Source: Micromonospora sp. DSM 45708 (GTDB taxonomy: Bacteria; Actinomycetota; Actinomycetes; Mycobacteriales; Micromonosporaceae). Taken from it: a DNA stretch of 64,000 nt. Below the pieces are notes generated by a model. It had not been told where the DNA came from. It did not search any database and saw only the letters and a program-made list of their open reading frames with translations. The translations under genes were made by a program, and so were the position numbers. The stretch spans positions 2,914,001 through 2,978,000 of the forward strand of contig NZ_CP154796.1 in assembly GCF_039566955.1 (NCBI RefSeq), read 5' to 3'. Below are positions 27,479 to 36,858 of the stretch, piece after piece. Each line of letters starts with the position of its first letter. The first letter of the stretch is position 1.

Positions 27479-28680
27479 ACCCGGACCGTCCGGTGGGTGC
27501 CCTGTTCCGCCGCTTCCGCGAGCGCCTGGCCGCCGAGCGGACCTCCGCCGCCGGGCCGCGGCAGGCCACCGGCGAGCGCCGCGCGCTCGTGTCGACCGGC
27601 CGCGAGAGCGACAGCCGGGCCACCGGCACCGGGCCGGGCGTCGGTCGCACCGATGCGGGCGCCCACGACGCGGGGCTGACCCCGCACCCGCCCCGCGACG
27701 CCGCGCCGACCGTCGGCCGCCGACGCGGCGGCCGGGGCGGCGAGCAGCTCAACGTGCCCCCGGCGGAGTTCACCTCCTACTACGGCCGGCCGGTCCTCAA
27801 GCCACCGGTGTGGCGGTGGGACATCGCCGCGTACCTGTTCACCGGCGGGCTCGCCGCCGGGTCCTCGCTGCTGGCCGCCGGCGGGCAGCTCACAGGCCGC
27901 CCGGCGTTGCGCCGCGGCGGCCGGGTCGCGTCGCTGGCGGCGGTGAGCGCCAGCGCGTACTTCCTCATCAACGACCTGGGCCGGCCCAGCCGGTTCCACC
28001 ACATGCTGCGGGTGGCGAAGGTGACCTCGCCGATGTCGGTGGGCACCTGGATCCTCAGCGTGTTCGGCCCGGCCGCCGGCCTGGCCGCGATCGCCGAGGG
28101 CGCGCCCCGCCTGCCGGAGCGCGGGGTGCTCGGGCTGGGCCGCCGGCTGCTGCCCCCGGCCGGGCACGCGGCCGGGCCGGTCGCCGCCGTCACCGCGCCG
28201 GCGCTGGCCACGTACACCGGGGTGCTGCTGGCCGACACGGCGGTGCCGTCGTGGCACGAGGCGTACCCGGAACTGCCGGTCATCTTCGCGGGCAGCGCGC
28301 TGGCCAGCGGCGCCGGCGTCGGGCTGCTGGCCGCGCCGCCCGCGCAGGCCGGCCCGGCGCGACGCATGGCGGTCGCCGGCGCGGCGCTGGAGCTGTGGGG
28401 CGCGCACCGGGTGGAGAACCGGCTCGGCCTGCTCAGCGAGCCCTACGCCGACGGCACGCCGGGGAAGCTGCTGCGCGCCGGCCGCGTGCTCACCGCCGCC
28501 GGGGTGGCCGGCGCGCTGGTCGGCCGCCGCAGCCGGCTGCTGTCCGCGGCCTCCGGCGGCGCGCTGCTCGCCGCCGCCGTCTGCACCCGCTTCGGCATCT
28601 TCCACGGCGGGGTCGCCTCGGCACGGGACCCGAAGTACACGGTGGTGCCGCAGCGCGAGCGCGCCGACCGGCGGGCCTGA
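27475..28680 (+). CDS. NrfD/PsrC-type membrane subunit of formate dehydrogenase
   Basis: A 401-residue integral membrane protein starting at a GTG that overlaps the stop of the Fe-S subunit gene, with GGAGG upstream. The first 90 residues are hydrophilic and low-complexity; then come about eight hydrophobic segments with NrfD-like features (PPVWRWDIAAYLFTGGLAAG, INDLGRPSRFHHML, SPMSVGTWIL, ELWGAHRVEN). NrfD-type subunits pass electrons to the quinone pool without haem, unlike the cytochrome b subunit FdnI. It completes a three-subunit membrane-bound formate:quinone oxidoreductase. Confidence 0.88.
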   Translation: MNPDRPVGALFRRFRERLAAERTSAAGPRQATGERRALVSTGRESDSRATGTGPGVGRTDAGAHDAGLTPHPPRDAAPTVGRRRGGRGGEQLNVPPAEFTSYYGRPVLKPPVWRWDIAAYLFTGGLAAGSSLLAAGGQLTGRPALRRGGRVASLAAVSASAYFLINDLGRPSRFHHMLRVAKVTSPMSVGTWILSVFGPAAGLAAIAEGAPRLPERGVLGLGRRLLPPAGHAAGPVAAVTAPALATYTGVLLADTAVPSWHEAYPELPVIFAGSALASGAGVGLLAAPPAQAGPARRMAVAGAALELWGAHRVENRLGLLSEPYADGTPGKLLRAGRVLTAAGVAGALVGRRSRLLSAASGGALLAAAVCTRFGIFHGGVASARDPKYTVVPQRERADRRA

Positions 28681-28725
28681 CACCTCACCGGGCGGCAGGT
28701 GGGCCGCTGTGGTTGACTGCTGCGT

Positions 28726-28821
28726 GGAGGCGTTCAGGCGGCTGGTGCCCCTCCCGGTCTTCAAAACCGGTGTGGTCCGGGATCCGGGCCAGGCGGGTTC
28801 GATTCCCGTCCGTCTCCGCCA
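28726..28821 (+). tRNA. selC: tRNA-Sec (anticodon TCA)
   Basis: A 96-base gene for the selenocysteine tRNA. The anticodon TCA at 28761-28763 sits in loop CTTCAAA closed by CCGGT/ACCGG. A very long variable arm (GGTCCGG-GAT-CCGGGCC), the T-arm GCGGGTTCGATTCCCGT, a long acceptor stem (GGAGGCG pairing with the strand before GCCA) and an encoded CCA end are all visible. The eighth acceptor pair appears mismatched. It lies between the formate dehydrogenase genes and selA, so the decoding tRNA travels with its target gene. Confidence 0.95.
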
Positions 28822-28842
28822 CATCATCCCGGGGGAGCGCCG

Positions 28843-30135
<1,293 letters not shown>

Positions 30136-30140
30136 GCGCC

Positions 30141-31904
30141 GTGTGGGTGGTGGCCACCGCCGGGCACGTCGACCACGGCAAGTCGACGCTGGTCCGGGCG
30201 TTGACCGGGATGGAACCGGACCGTTGGGCGGAGGAACGCCGCCGGGGCATGACCATCGACCTGGGCTTCGCGTGGACCACGTTGCCCTCCGGCGGCACGC
30301 TGGCGTTCGTCGACGTGCCCGGGCACGAGCGGTTCGTGCCGAACATGCTGGCCGGTGTGGGGCCGGTGCCGGCCGCGCTGATCGTGGTCGGCGCCGACGA
30401 GGGCTGGATGCCGCAGTCCGCCGAGCACCTGGCCGCGCTGGACGCGCTGGGCGTGTCGTACGGGCTGCTGGCGGTGACCCGCGCGGACCTGGCCGACCCG
30501 GCGCCGGCGACGACGCGGGCCCGGAAGGAGATCGCCGCGACCTCGCTCGGCCAGGTGGAGGCGGTGCCGGTCTCCGCGGTCACCGGCGCGGGTCTGCCCG
30601 AGCTGCGCGCCGCGCTGGACCGCCTGGTGGCCCAGCTGCCCGACCCGGCCCACGACGCCCCGGTCCGGCTCTGGGTGGACCGGTCCTTCACGGTGCACGG
30701 CAGCGGCACGGTGGTCACCGGCACGCTCGGCGGCGGTCGGCTGCGCGTCGGCGACGAACTCGAACTCGCCGCCACCGGCGAGCCGGTGCGGGTGCGCGGC
30801 CTGCACGCGCTGGGCGCCGCGTACCGCGAGGTCGACGCGGTGGCGCGGGTGGCGGTGAACCTGCGCGGCCTGCCCCGGGACCGGGTGGGACGCGGCGACG
30901 CGCTGCTGAGCCCCGGCCGGTTCGGCCGCACCGACCTGCTCGACGTGCGGCTGGCCGGCGACCCGGCCGCCGACCTGCCGGCCACCCTCACGCTGCACGT
31001 CGGTTCCGCGGCGGTGCCGGCGCGGGTCCGGCCGTTGGGCCCGGACACGGTACGACTGCGTCTGGCCCGCCCGCTGCCGCTGCTGGTCGGCGACCGGGCG
31101 CTGCTGCGCGACCCGGGCCGGCACCACGTGGCCGGCGGCGTGACGGTGCTGGACGTGGACCCGCCGCCGCTGCGTCGCCGGGGCGCGGCGTCCGCCCGCG
31201 CCGCCGTGCTGGCCGGGCTGGACGGGCGGCCCGACCCGGTCGGCGAGCTGCGCCGGCGGCGGCTGGTCCGGGCCGGGCAGCTCACCCGGATGGGCGTGCC
31301 GCCGGCCGCCACGCCGGTGGCCGGCGACTGGCTGGCCGACCCCGAGCACTGGCGTGACCTGGGCCGCCGGCTCACCGAGGAGGTCGCCCGGTACGCCGCC
31401 GAGCACCCGCTCGCCGCCGGCGTGCCGGTCGACGCGCTGCGCCACCGCCTCGGCCTGCCCGACCGGGCGCTGGTGACCGCGTTGCTGCGCCCGCCGCTGC
31501 GGCTGCACGCCGGCCTGGTCACCCCCGCCCCGGCCGGGACGCTGCCCGACCCGGTCGCCCGCGCGGTGGCGAAGGTCCGCGCCGAGTACGGTGACCGGCC
31601 GTTCCAGGCGCCCGAGGCGCACCACCTCGCCGGCCTCGGCCTGGGCCCGAAGGAGATCGGCGCGGCCGTACGGGCCGGGGCGTTGCTCAAACTGGCCGAG
31701 AACGTGGTGCTGCTGCCCGGCGCGCCGGACGACGCGGCGCGGGTCCTGGCCGGGCTGCCGCAGCCGTTCACGCTCAGCGCCGCCCGGCAGGCGCTGGGCA
31801 CCACCCGCCGGGTGGCGGTGCCGCTGCTGGAGCTGCTGGACCGGCGCGGTCTCACCCGCCGGCTGCCCGACGACGCCCGCGAGGTGGTCCGCCGGCCGGG
31901 CTGA
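30141..31904 (+). CDS. selB: Selenocysteine-specific elongation factor
   Basis: A 587-residue GTPase that delivers Sec-tRNA(Sec) to UGA codons carrying a SECIS. The EF-Tu-like domain has GHVDHGKST (G1, residues 8-16), DVPGHE (G3) and a TRAD motif in the G4 position. Domains II-III follow (SFTVHGSGTVVTGTLGGG), and the C-terminal half contains the winged-helix repeats that bind the SECIS (for example ARAVAKVRAEYGDRPFQAPEAHHLAGLGL). I chose the GTG at 30141, which directly begins VWVVATAGHVDHGK. It is the last gene of the selenocysteine island. Confidence 0.95.
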   Translation: MWVVATAGHVDHGKSTLVRALTGMEPDRWAEERRRGMTIDLGFAWTTLPSGGTLAFVDVPGHERFVPNMLAGVGPVPAALIVVGADEGWMPQSAEHLAALDALGVSYGLLAVTRADLADPAPATTRARKEIAATSLGQVEAVPVSAVTGAGLPELRAALDRLVAQLPDPAHDAPVRLWVDRSFTVHGSGTVVTGTLGGGRLRVGDELELAATGEPVRVRGLHALGAAYREVDAVARVAVNLRGLPRDRVGRGDALLSPGRFGRTDLLDVRLAGDPAADLPATLTLHVGSAAVPARVRPLGPDTVRLRLARPLPLLVGDRALLRDPGRHHVAGGVTVLDVDPPPLRRRGAASARAAVLAGLDGRPDPVGELRRRRLVRAGQLTRMGVPPAATPVAGDWLADPEHWRDLGRRLTEEVARYAAEHPLAAGVPVDALRHRLGLPDRALVTALLRPPLRLHAGLVTPAPAGTLPDPVARAVAKVRAEYGDRPFQAPEAHHLAGLGLGPKEIGAAVRAGALLKLAENVVLLPGAPDDAARVLAGLPQPFTLSAARQALGTTRRVAVPLLELLDRRGLTRRLPDDAREVVRRPG

Positions 31905-31933
31905 GCGTTGCGCCGGGATGGCAGGGTGGCGGC

Positions 31934-32722
31934 ATGACCGACGCGCGTCGCGCCATGCGGGCCGACCGGGCGTGGCTGAACCGGGTGTTTCCGCTGGCGG
32001 TGCTGCTCTGCTGGCTGGCCTGGGCGGCGCTCGCCTGGTGGTCGGCCCCGCGCTCGGTCGACGCGGCCGAACTGGAACGTGACCTCGCCGCCGGCCGGGT
32101 GCTGACGATCGCGCGGGCCGACGGGTGGGACGACTCCGGCCCGTGGGCCCGCCGCCCCGAGCCCCGGTACGCCCAGGGCGGCTCGACGGTGGTCTGGGCC
32201 CGTCCCGACGGCCAGTTCCGCTACGCCTACGTGCCCGCGTCGGTCCCGGACGGCGGCTCCGTCGAGGGCGACCCGGACGCCGGCGACGCCACCCCGGCCA
32301 GCGGCGCCCCGACCGCCGGCGACGACGCCCGGTGGCCCGCCCCGGACCCCGACCCGCTGGCCGATCCTCGGGCCCGGGACGCCACCACCCACGGCGGCGA
32401 CACCCGCGCCGACACGATCGCGACCACGGCCGCGCTGTTCGCCCTGGTGATCGGCGTCGGCTGGCTGCTCGCGCTGGTCGCCGGCCCGCCACCGGTGCTC
32501 GGGACGCGCTGGTACTGGTTCTGGATCGGGTTGCTGCCGTTCGGCCTCGGCGCGCTCGCCTGGGCGTACCGGGAACGGTGGCGCGCGGACGTGCCCACCG
32601 CCCGGCCGCGCCGCACCGGCTGGGCCGGGCTGGGCTGGTGGCTCGTCGGCGGCATCGCGGTGTCGATCGCGGTGGCGGTGCTCCGCATGCTGCTCGGCGG
32701 GTACGTCGTTCCGGGCGGGTGA
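31934..32722 (+). CDS. Membrane protein of unknown function (about 4 TM)
   Basis: A 262-residue protein with a hydrophobic helix near residues 18-36, a soluble extracytoplasmic-type region (about 40-155) ending in an acidic Pro/Asp/Ala-rich stretch, and three further hydrophobic segments (about 162-180, 191-210, 227-250). I do not recognise the family. It starts 29 bases after selB but on its own CAGGGT-like -10 and ATG, so it may be separately expressed. Confidence 0.65.
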   Translation: MTDARRAMRADRAWLNRVFPLAVLLCWLAWAALAWWSAPRSVDAAELERDLAAGRVLTIARADGWDDSGPWARRPEPRYAQGGSTVVWARPDGQFRYAYVPASVPDGGSVEGDPDAGDATPASGAPTAGDDARWPAPDPDPLADPRARDATTHGGDTRADTIATTAALFALVIGVGWLLALVAGPPPVLGTRWYWFWIGLLPFGLGALAWAYRERWRADVPTARPRRTGWAGLGWWLVGGIAVSIAVAVLRMLLGGYVVPGG

Positions 32723-32755
32723 GCCAACCGGCGACGACGGCCCGGCCCGGTCACC

Positions 32756-32761
32756 TACCGT
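32756..32761 (+). promoter_or_regulatory. -10 element of a leaderless-type promoter
   Basis: TACCGT ends six bases before the ATG at 32768, and no ribosome-binding site is present. Confidence 0.4.
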
Positions 32762-32767
32762 GACGCC

Positions 32768-32965
32768 ATGGACCCTTCCGCGGTCTGGCGGGACAAGAAC
32801 CACAAGTGGCGGATCGAGGCGTACCGGGCCCCGGACCTGCGGTTCGCCATCTTCGCCACGAACGGCACCACCGAGTCGGCGCCGCTGTGGCTGTTCGGGA
32901 TGGCCGCGCTGGCCCGCTGGCTGATGACCCACGCCATCTCCCTCGACGACCTGATGACGGACTGA
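32768..32965 (+). CDS. Small hypothetical protein (65 aa)
   Basis: A 65-residue protein beginning MDPSAVWRDKNHKWRIEAYR, with a mix of charged N-terminal half and a more hydrophobic helix (ALARWLMTHAISLDDLMTD). It has no recognised domain. Support comes from coding-type third positions and a leaderless-type -10 at the proper distance. Confidence 0.5.
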   Translation: MDPSAVWRDKNHKWRIEAYRAPDLRFAIFATNGTTESAPLWLFGMAALARWLMTHAISLDDLMTD

Positions 32966-33018
32966 CCCGGACGGGGGACAACCGGGGCGAACCGGTCCGT
33001 CGCCGCCGCCGGTGGCCG

Positions 33019-33024
33019 TACCGT
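33019..33024 (+). promoter_or_regulatory. -10 element of a leaderless-type promoter
   Basis: A second TACCGT, seven bases before the GTG at 33032, repeats the arrangement seen at 32756. The two small genes in tandem thus have near-identical promoters. Confidence 0.4.
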
Positions 33025-33031
33025 CCGGGGC

Positions 33032-33217
33032 GTGAAGGACCGAGGCATGCGGACGTTCGTCACCGTGCTCGCCGGGCTGGCGGTGATCTACTTCGGCGCC
33101 ACCGGGCACCGCGCGAGCGGCGGGGAGGGCGGTGGCGTCTCCGGCGGGGTGGTGCTGCTCGCGCTGCTCGCCTCGCTGCTGGCCTGGCACCTGACCCGGC
33201 CCGGCCCGGCGAAGTAG
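33032..33217 (+). CDS. Small membrane protein (61 aa, 2 TM)
   Basis: A 61-residue protein with two hydrophobic segments (VTVLAGLAVIYFGATG and GVVLLALLASLLAWHL) joined by a Gly/Ser/Glu-rich turn. It looks like a small membrane hairpin protein of unknown function. The GTG lies just downstream of a TACCGT -10. Confidence 0.5.
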   Translation: MKDRGMRTFVTVLAGLAVIYFGATGHRASGGEGGGVSGGVVLLALLASLLAWHLTRPGPAK

Positions 33218-33226
33218 CCCGCCGGC

Positions 33227-33883
33227 TCAGCGGGCCGCCGCGGCCGACCGGCTCACCTCGCCGGCCGACTCCTCGCCGAGCGCCACCCGGACCAGCGCCG
33301 AGGCCAACCGCCCGAAGTCGGCCTCCCCGACCAGGCCGACCAGGCTGCCCGGATTCGCCGGCAGGCCCAACCGCCGCGCCCCGGCCAGCGTGCGACGGTC
33401 CGCGTACGGGCGCACGTCGGACCAGACCGCCTGCACCTCGCGCAGAAAGATGTCCGCCCCGGTCGGGCCGATGCCGGGGAACTCGGTGAGGAACCGGCGC
33501 AGCACCGTCCGCTCCGCGCCGGCCTCCCGGTGCAGCCGGCGCAGGTCGCCGTGCCACCGGTCCAGGCACAGTCGGGCGCCGGTGCCGAGCATGGTGGCGG
33601 TCCGCTCGTCGTAGCGCCGGTAGTGGCCCCGGCCCAACGCGTCGACCCGGTCCTGCCAGCTCGCCGCCTCCATCGCCTGCGGGGTCCGCCAGCCGGCGGA
33701 GAACAGCTCCCGGGCCGCGGCGACCGCCACGCTCGCCCGGATCCGGGTGCTCAGCAGCGTGGTGAGCACCAGCAGTTGGTAGAGCGGGCCGGGCCGGTCC
33801 GCGAGCGTGATCCCGGCCTCCTCCGCGTACGTGCGGGACTGCCGGTCCAGCAGGGCCCGCGCCACGTTCCGATCGTCCGGCAT
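33227..33883 (-). CDS. Endonuclease-III-like HhH-GPD protein
   Basis: A 218-residue helix-hairpin-helix GPD protein of the DNA base-excision repair superfamily. The hairpin reads FPGIGPTGADIF, where the usual catalytic Lys position (GRKTA in Nth) appears as Thr. The Asp in YADRRT matches the conserved catalytic Asp. No C-terminal Fe-S cysteine loop is present. It may therefore be a monofunctional glycosylase or a degenerate relative. The ATG at 33883 (MPDDRN) is the likely start. It converges with the small membrane protein gene. Confidence 0.75.
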   Translation of the reverse strand: MPDDRNVARALLDRQSRTYAEEAGITLADRPGPLYQLLVLTTLLSTRIRASVAVAAARELFSAGWRTPQAMEAASWQDRVDALGRGHYRRYDERTATMLGTGARLCLDRWHGDLRRLHREAGAERTVLRRFLTEFPGIGPTGADIFLREVQAVWSDVRPYADRRTLAGARRLGLPANPGSLVGLVGEADFGRLASALVRVALGEESAGEVSRSAAAAR

Positions 33884-34014
33884 TCGACCGGGATACCCGC
33901 CCGGGGCCGGCCCAGACCCCGCGGCGACATCGGAATGCGTCGGGCGGCGACGGGTACCCCGGGTCAGGGTGCGTGGTCGACGGCCACGCGCTCCCACCGG
34001 GAAGGGAGAGACCT

Positions 34015-34221
34015 GTGGTCAAGCCCCAGCAGGAGGAGTTGCGCCGCAACGATCTCGGCGCGACCAGTCAGGACAGCCGGAAGTCCGCCGTCGGCGGCGG
34101 TGACCGCTCACGCGGCGGGGGCACCTCCAACGCCGACGCCGGTCGGCCGGTGCCCAAGGGCCAGGTGTCGCCGTACGGCCCGGCCGGCGAGCCGGTGGCC
34201 GAGGACGACAGCGACCGCTAG
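34015..34221 (+). CDS. Small hydrophilic hypothetical protein
   Basis: A 68-residue, Gly/Ser/Asp-rich, probably disordered protein (VKPQQEELRRNDLGATSQDSR...). The GTG at 34015 has GAAGGGAGAG just upstream, which supports translation. The 3' end overlaps the convergent membrane-protein gene by four bases. Function unknown. Confidence 0.55.
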   Translation: MVKPQQEELRRNDLGATSQDSRKSAVGGGDRSRGGGTSNADAGRPVPKGQVSPYGPAGEPVAEDDSDR

Positions 34222-34691
34222 CCGCGGGGCGACGACGGCCGCAGCCTCCGCCAGGTGGCTGCGGCCGTCAGCCCGTACGCCAGGTGCGGCACCAGGTCGG
34301 AGACCCAGTCGGCCCGCCGCCAGGTGCGCGGGTCGGTCACCTTGAGCAGCGTCATCGAGGTGTCCGAGGTGGCCATCACGCCGCCGCCGAGCAGCGTCAC
34401 GGCCAGCGGCAGCGGCACCCGGCGTCGCGCGGCGAGCAGGCCGAACGCGGCGCCGGCGAGAATGCCGGTGGCGTAGCCGAGCACCGGCCCGAGACCGGCG
34501 CGGCGGTTCGCCGCCGCCTCGGCGGGCCCGAGGTCGACGTGCGTCACGTCCGCGAGGCGACCGGCCGTCGTCTCCGGGGTGCTGCTGGCCGGACGCGCCC
34601 GCACCGTCATGTCCAGGTAGCTGACCACGTTGAGCACGGCACTGCCGACGGCGCCCGCAATGGCGCCGTCGACAAGGGGTGCCGCCCTCAC
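34218..34691 (-). CDS. Small membrane protein of unknown function
   Basis: A 157-residue protein with hydrophobic segments around residues 8-26, 68-86, 91-110 and 134-146, and a conserved-looking DVTHVDLGPAEAAANRRAGLG stretch (20 or fewer residues shown in parts: DVTHVDLG, then AEAAANRRAGLG). The GTG start overlaps the stop of the upstream 69-residue gene. No known family recognised. Confidence 0.6.
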   Translation of the reverse strand: MRAAPLVDGAIAGAVGSAVLNVVSYLDMTVRARPASSTPETTAGRLADVTHVDLGPAEAAANRRAGLGPVLGYATGILAGAAFGLLAARRRVPLPLAVTLLGGGVMATSDTSMTLLKVTDPRTWRRADWVSDLVPHLAYGLTAAATWRRLRPSSPRG

Positions 34692-34897
34692 TTCGGGTCG
34701 CCCGGTTCGCGTTCGCCCTTGGGCCCGTAGGTCCGTTCGCCCCGGACGACGCCGCGCTGACCCCGGTCGTCCTGCAGGATCCGGTTGGCCACCTGGTTCG
34801 CCTCCTGGTCGGCGGCCCGCCCGGACTGCTCGATGCGGTCGCGCAACCGTGCCCGCTGCTTGTCGTACGCGTTGCTGCCCGGCCGTGGTCCTGGCAT
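34688..34897 (-). CDS. Small charged hypothetical protein (69 aa)
   Basis: A 69-residue, highly charged protein (MPGPRPGSNAYDKQRARLRD...) predicted to be one helix plus a disordered tail. A GGAGGCGG box precedes the ATG at 34897. It overlaps the next gene, so the two form a small operon. Similar short proteins are common in actinobacteria without known function. Confidence 0.6.
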   Translation of the reverse strand: MPGPRPGSNAYDKQRARLRDRIEQSGRAADQEANQVANRILQDDRGQRGVVRGERTYGPKGEREPGDPK

Positions 34898-35001
34898 CGC
34901 CGCCTCCTCCGGTCGCTGTGGCTGTCCGCCCCGTCTACCCGCCCGGGCCGGGCCCAACCGTGGCCGGACGCCGCGGGCGCGGGGCACCGCTGCGCCGCCG
35001 C

Positions 35002-35883
35002 TCAGTCGAGGGCGCGGACCACCGCCACCGGGCAGTCGGCGTGGTGCAGCAGCCCCTGGCTCACGGAGCCCAGCAGCAGCCCGGTGAACTCGCCGCGACC
35101 CTGCCGGCCCACCACCACCAGTTGGGCGTCGCGTGCGGCCGCGGTGAGCGCTTTCACCGGCCGGGCGTGCGCCACCTCGCGGGTCACCGGCACGTCCGGC
35201 CAGCGCTCCGCGATCCCGGCCAGCGCCTCGACCAGCACCCGGTCCTCCTCGTCGCGGAGCTGGCCCTCGTCGTGCACCAGGGGCTGCATGTCGCCGGGCC
35301 CGGTCGAGCCCGGGTGCGTGTAGGCGTGCACCGCGTGCAGCCGGGCGCCGCGCGAGGACGCGGTGCCGGCGGCGAACTCGACGGCGGCGCGCGACAGCGG
35401 GGAGCCGTCCACGCCGACCACCACCGGGCCGGCGTCGCGGACCGTCCCGCGGGCGACCAGCACCGGGCAGTCGGCGTACGAGGCGACCTGCACCGCCACC
35501 GAGCCGAGCACCAGCGCGGCGAAACCGCCGAGGCCCCGGTCGCCGAGCACCACCAGGGCGGCGCTGGGGGACTCGCCGAGCAGCACGGCGGCGGCCTCCC
35601 CGTCGATGATCTCACCGGTGATCCGCAGCCCGGGGCACTCCGCCTCGGCCGTCGCGACCGCGTCGCCGACCAGCTGCTCGGCCTGGTGGCGCAGGCCGGC
35701 GCCGGGTGGCGCCTGGGCAGGGGCCGACACCGGCACCCGCAGCAGCGGCCAGATGAAGCCGTGCACCACCCGCAGCGGCCGGTTCCGGCGACCGGCCTCC
35801 CGGGCGGCCAGCCGGACCGCCCGCGACGCCGACTCGGAGCCGTCCACGCCGACCACCACCGCCGCGCCGTTCGCCGAGTTCAC
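35002..35883 (-). CDS. Tandem-domain universal stress protein
   Basis: A 293-residue cytoplasmic protein made of two UspA domains. Each begins VVVGVDGS and ends with the ATP-binding pattern G-x2-G-x9-G-S (GDRGLGGF...LGS near residue 120; GRQGRGEF...LGS near residue 262). Such proteins bind ATP and help survival in hypoxia or stationary phase. GAGGAGG lies six bases before the chosen GTG at 35883. Confidence 0.9.
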   Translation of the reverse strand: MNSANGAAVVVGVDGSESASRAVRLAAREAGRRNRPLRVVHGFIWPLLRVPVSAPAQAPPGAGLRHQAEQLVGDAVATAEAECPGLRITGEIIDGEAAAVLLGESPSAALVVLGDRGLGGFAALVLGSVAVQVASYADCPVLVARGTVRDAGPVVVGVDGSPLSRAAVEFAAGTASSRGARLHAVHAYTHPGSTGPGDMQPLVHDEGQLRDEEDRVLVEALAGIAERWPDVPVTREVAHARPVKALTAAARDAQLVVVGRQGRGEFTGLLLGSVSQGLLHHADCPVAVVRALD

Positions 35884-36021
35884 CCCGTACCTCCTCGCCG
35901 CCGGCCGCCCCGCCGGCCCGCGCCGCCAGTATCGCGGCCGGCGCTGCTGCGTCGGGGCGATACCGCGCGAGTCGGCCGGTCGGTACGCTGGCGGCAGCGC
36001 GCAGGGGAGGGAGCCCCGTCG

Positions 36022-36768
36022 ATGGTCGAGCCGGACCGGCCCAGCACCGCCCGCATGATCGACCACTGGCTCGGCGGCCGGGACCACCGACCGGTGGACG
36101 TGGCGGCGGCGACCGCGTTCGAGGCGGCGTACGGGCCGTGCGCGGCGATCTTCCGCTCGTTGCGCGCCTTTCTGGGCCGCACGGTGCGGGCCGTCGCCGA
36201 CGCGGGGGTGGGCGAGTTCCTCGTCTTCGGTGCCGGCGTGCCGACCTGTGGAAACGTGCACGAGGTGGCGCCGGGGGCGACCGTCCTCTACACCGACGCG
36301 GACCCGGGGACGGTCGCGCTCGGCCAGCGCCTGTTGGCCGGCAGCGACCGGGCCGGCTACGGCTACGGTGACGCCACCGACATCGGTACGCTCGACCCGG
36401 CCCAACTGCGTCGTTTCGTGCCGGGCTGGGGGAGCGGACCGGTCGGGGTGGTCTTCCTCGGCCTGGCCGCGTTCCTGGACGACGACACGCTCGCCCGGAC
36501 CCTCGACGAGCTCTACGAGGCGGCGGCGCCGGGCAGTTGGCTGGCGATCGACTTCGACGGCACGGAGCTCGCCGCGTACCCGGAGGCGTTGGCCATGATG
36601 GGGCCGGCGTTCCGGATGCGCGAGCCCGGGCGGTTCCCGCCGCTGCTCGGCCGGTGGCGTCCGACGGTCGAGGGTGTGGTGCCGGTGGCGCGGTGGCGGC
36701 CGGTGGGCGAGCCGGAGCGGGTGCCGGACGCGTTCCACGGCGCGCTGGCGTGGCGACCGGCCGACTGA
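36022..36768 (+). CDS. SAM-dependent methyltransferase, DUF574 family
   Basis: A 248-residue protein of the actinobacterial DUF574 S-adenosyl-methyltransferase family. Its hallmark start (RPSTARMIDHWLGGRDHRPVD), the SAM-binding region (FLVFGAGVPTCGNVHEVA and VLYTDADPGTV) and a C-terminal WRP motif are visible. The family is abundant in actinomycetes, often beside regulators, but substrates are mostly unknown. GGGGAGGG precedes the ATG. Confidence 0.85.
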   Translation: MVEPDRPSTARMIDHWLGGRDHRPVDVAAATAFEAAYGPCAAIFRSLRAFLGRTVRAVADAGVGEFLVFGAGVPTCGNVHEVAPGATVLYTDADPGTVALGQRLLAGSDRAGYGYGDATDIGTLDPAQLRRFVPGWGSGPVGVVFLGLAAFLDDDTLARTLDELYEAAAPGSWLAIDFDGTELAAYPEALAMMGPAFRMREPGRFPPLLGRWRPTVEGVVPVARWRPVGEPERVPDAFHGALAWRPAD

Positions 36769-36814
36769 GTCCCCGCCCGTCCGAGGTGGCGCGTCCGGTG
36801 TCGGCTGTCCTCCG

Positions 36815-36820
36815 TATGAT
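36815..36820 (+). promoter_or_regulatory. Predicted -10 element upstream of the phosphatase-MarR pair
   Basis: TATGAT, close to the consensus TATAAT, lies 38 bases before the ATG at 36859. No obvious -35 is present. Confidence 0.4.
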
Positions 36821-36858
36821 GTTTGCCCTGTAGCAATAGTCGTCATCGGAGGATGAGC

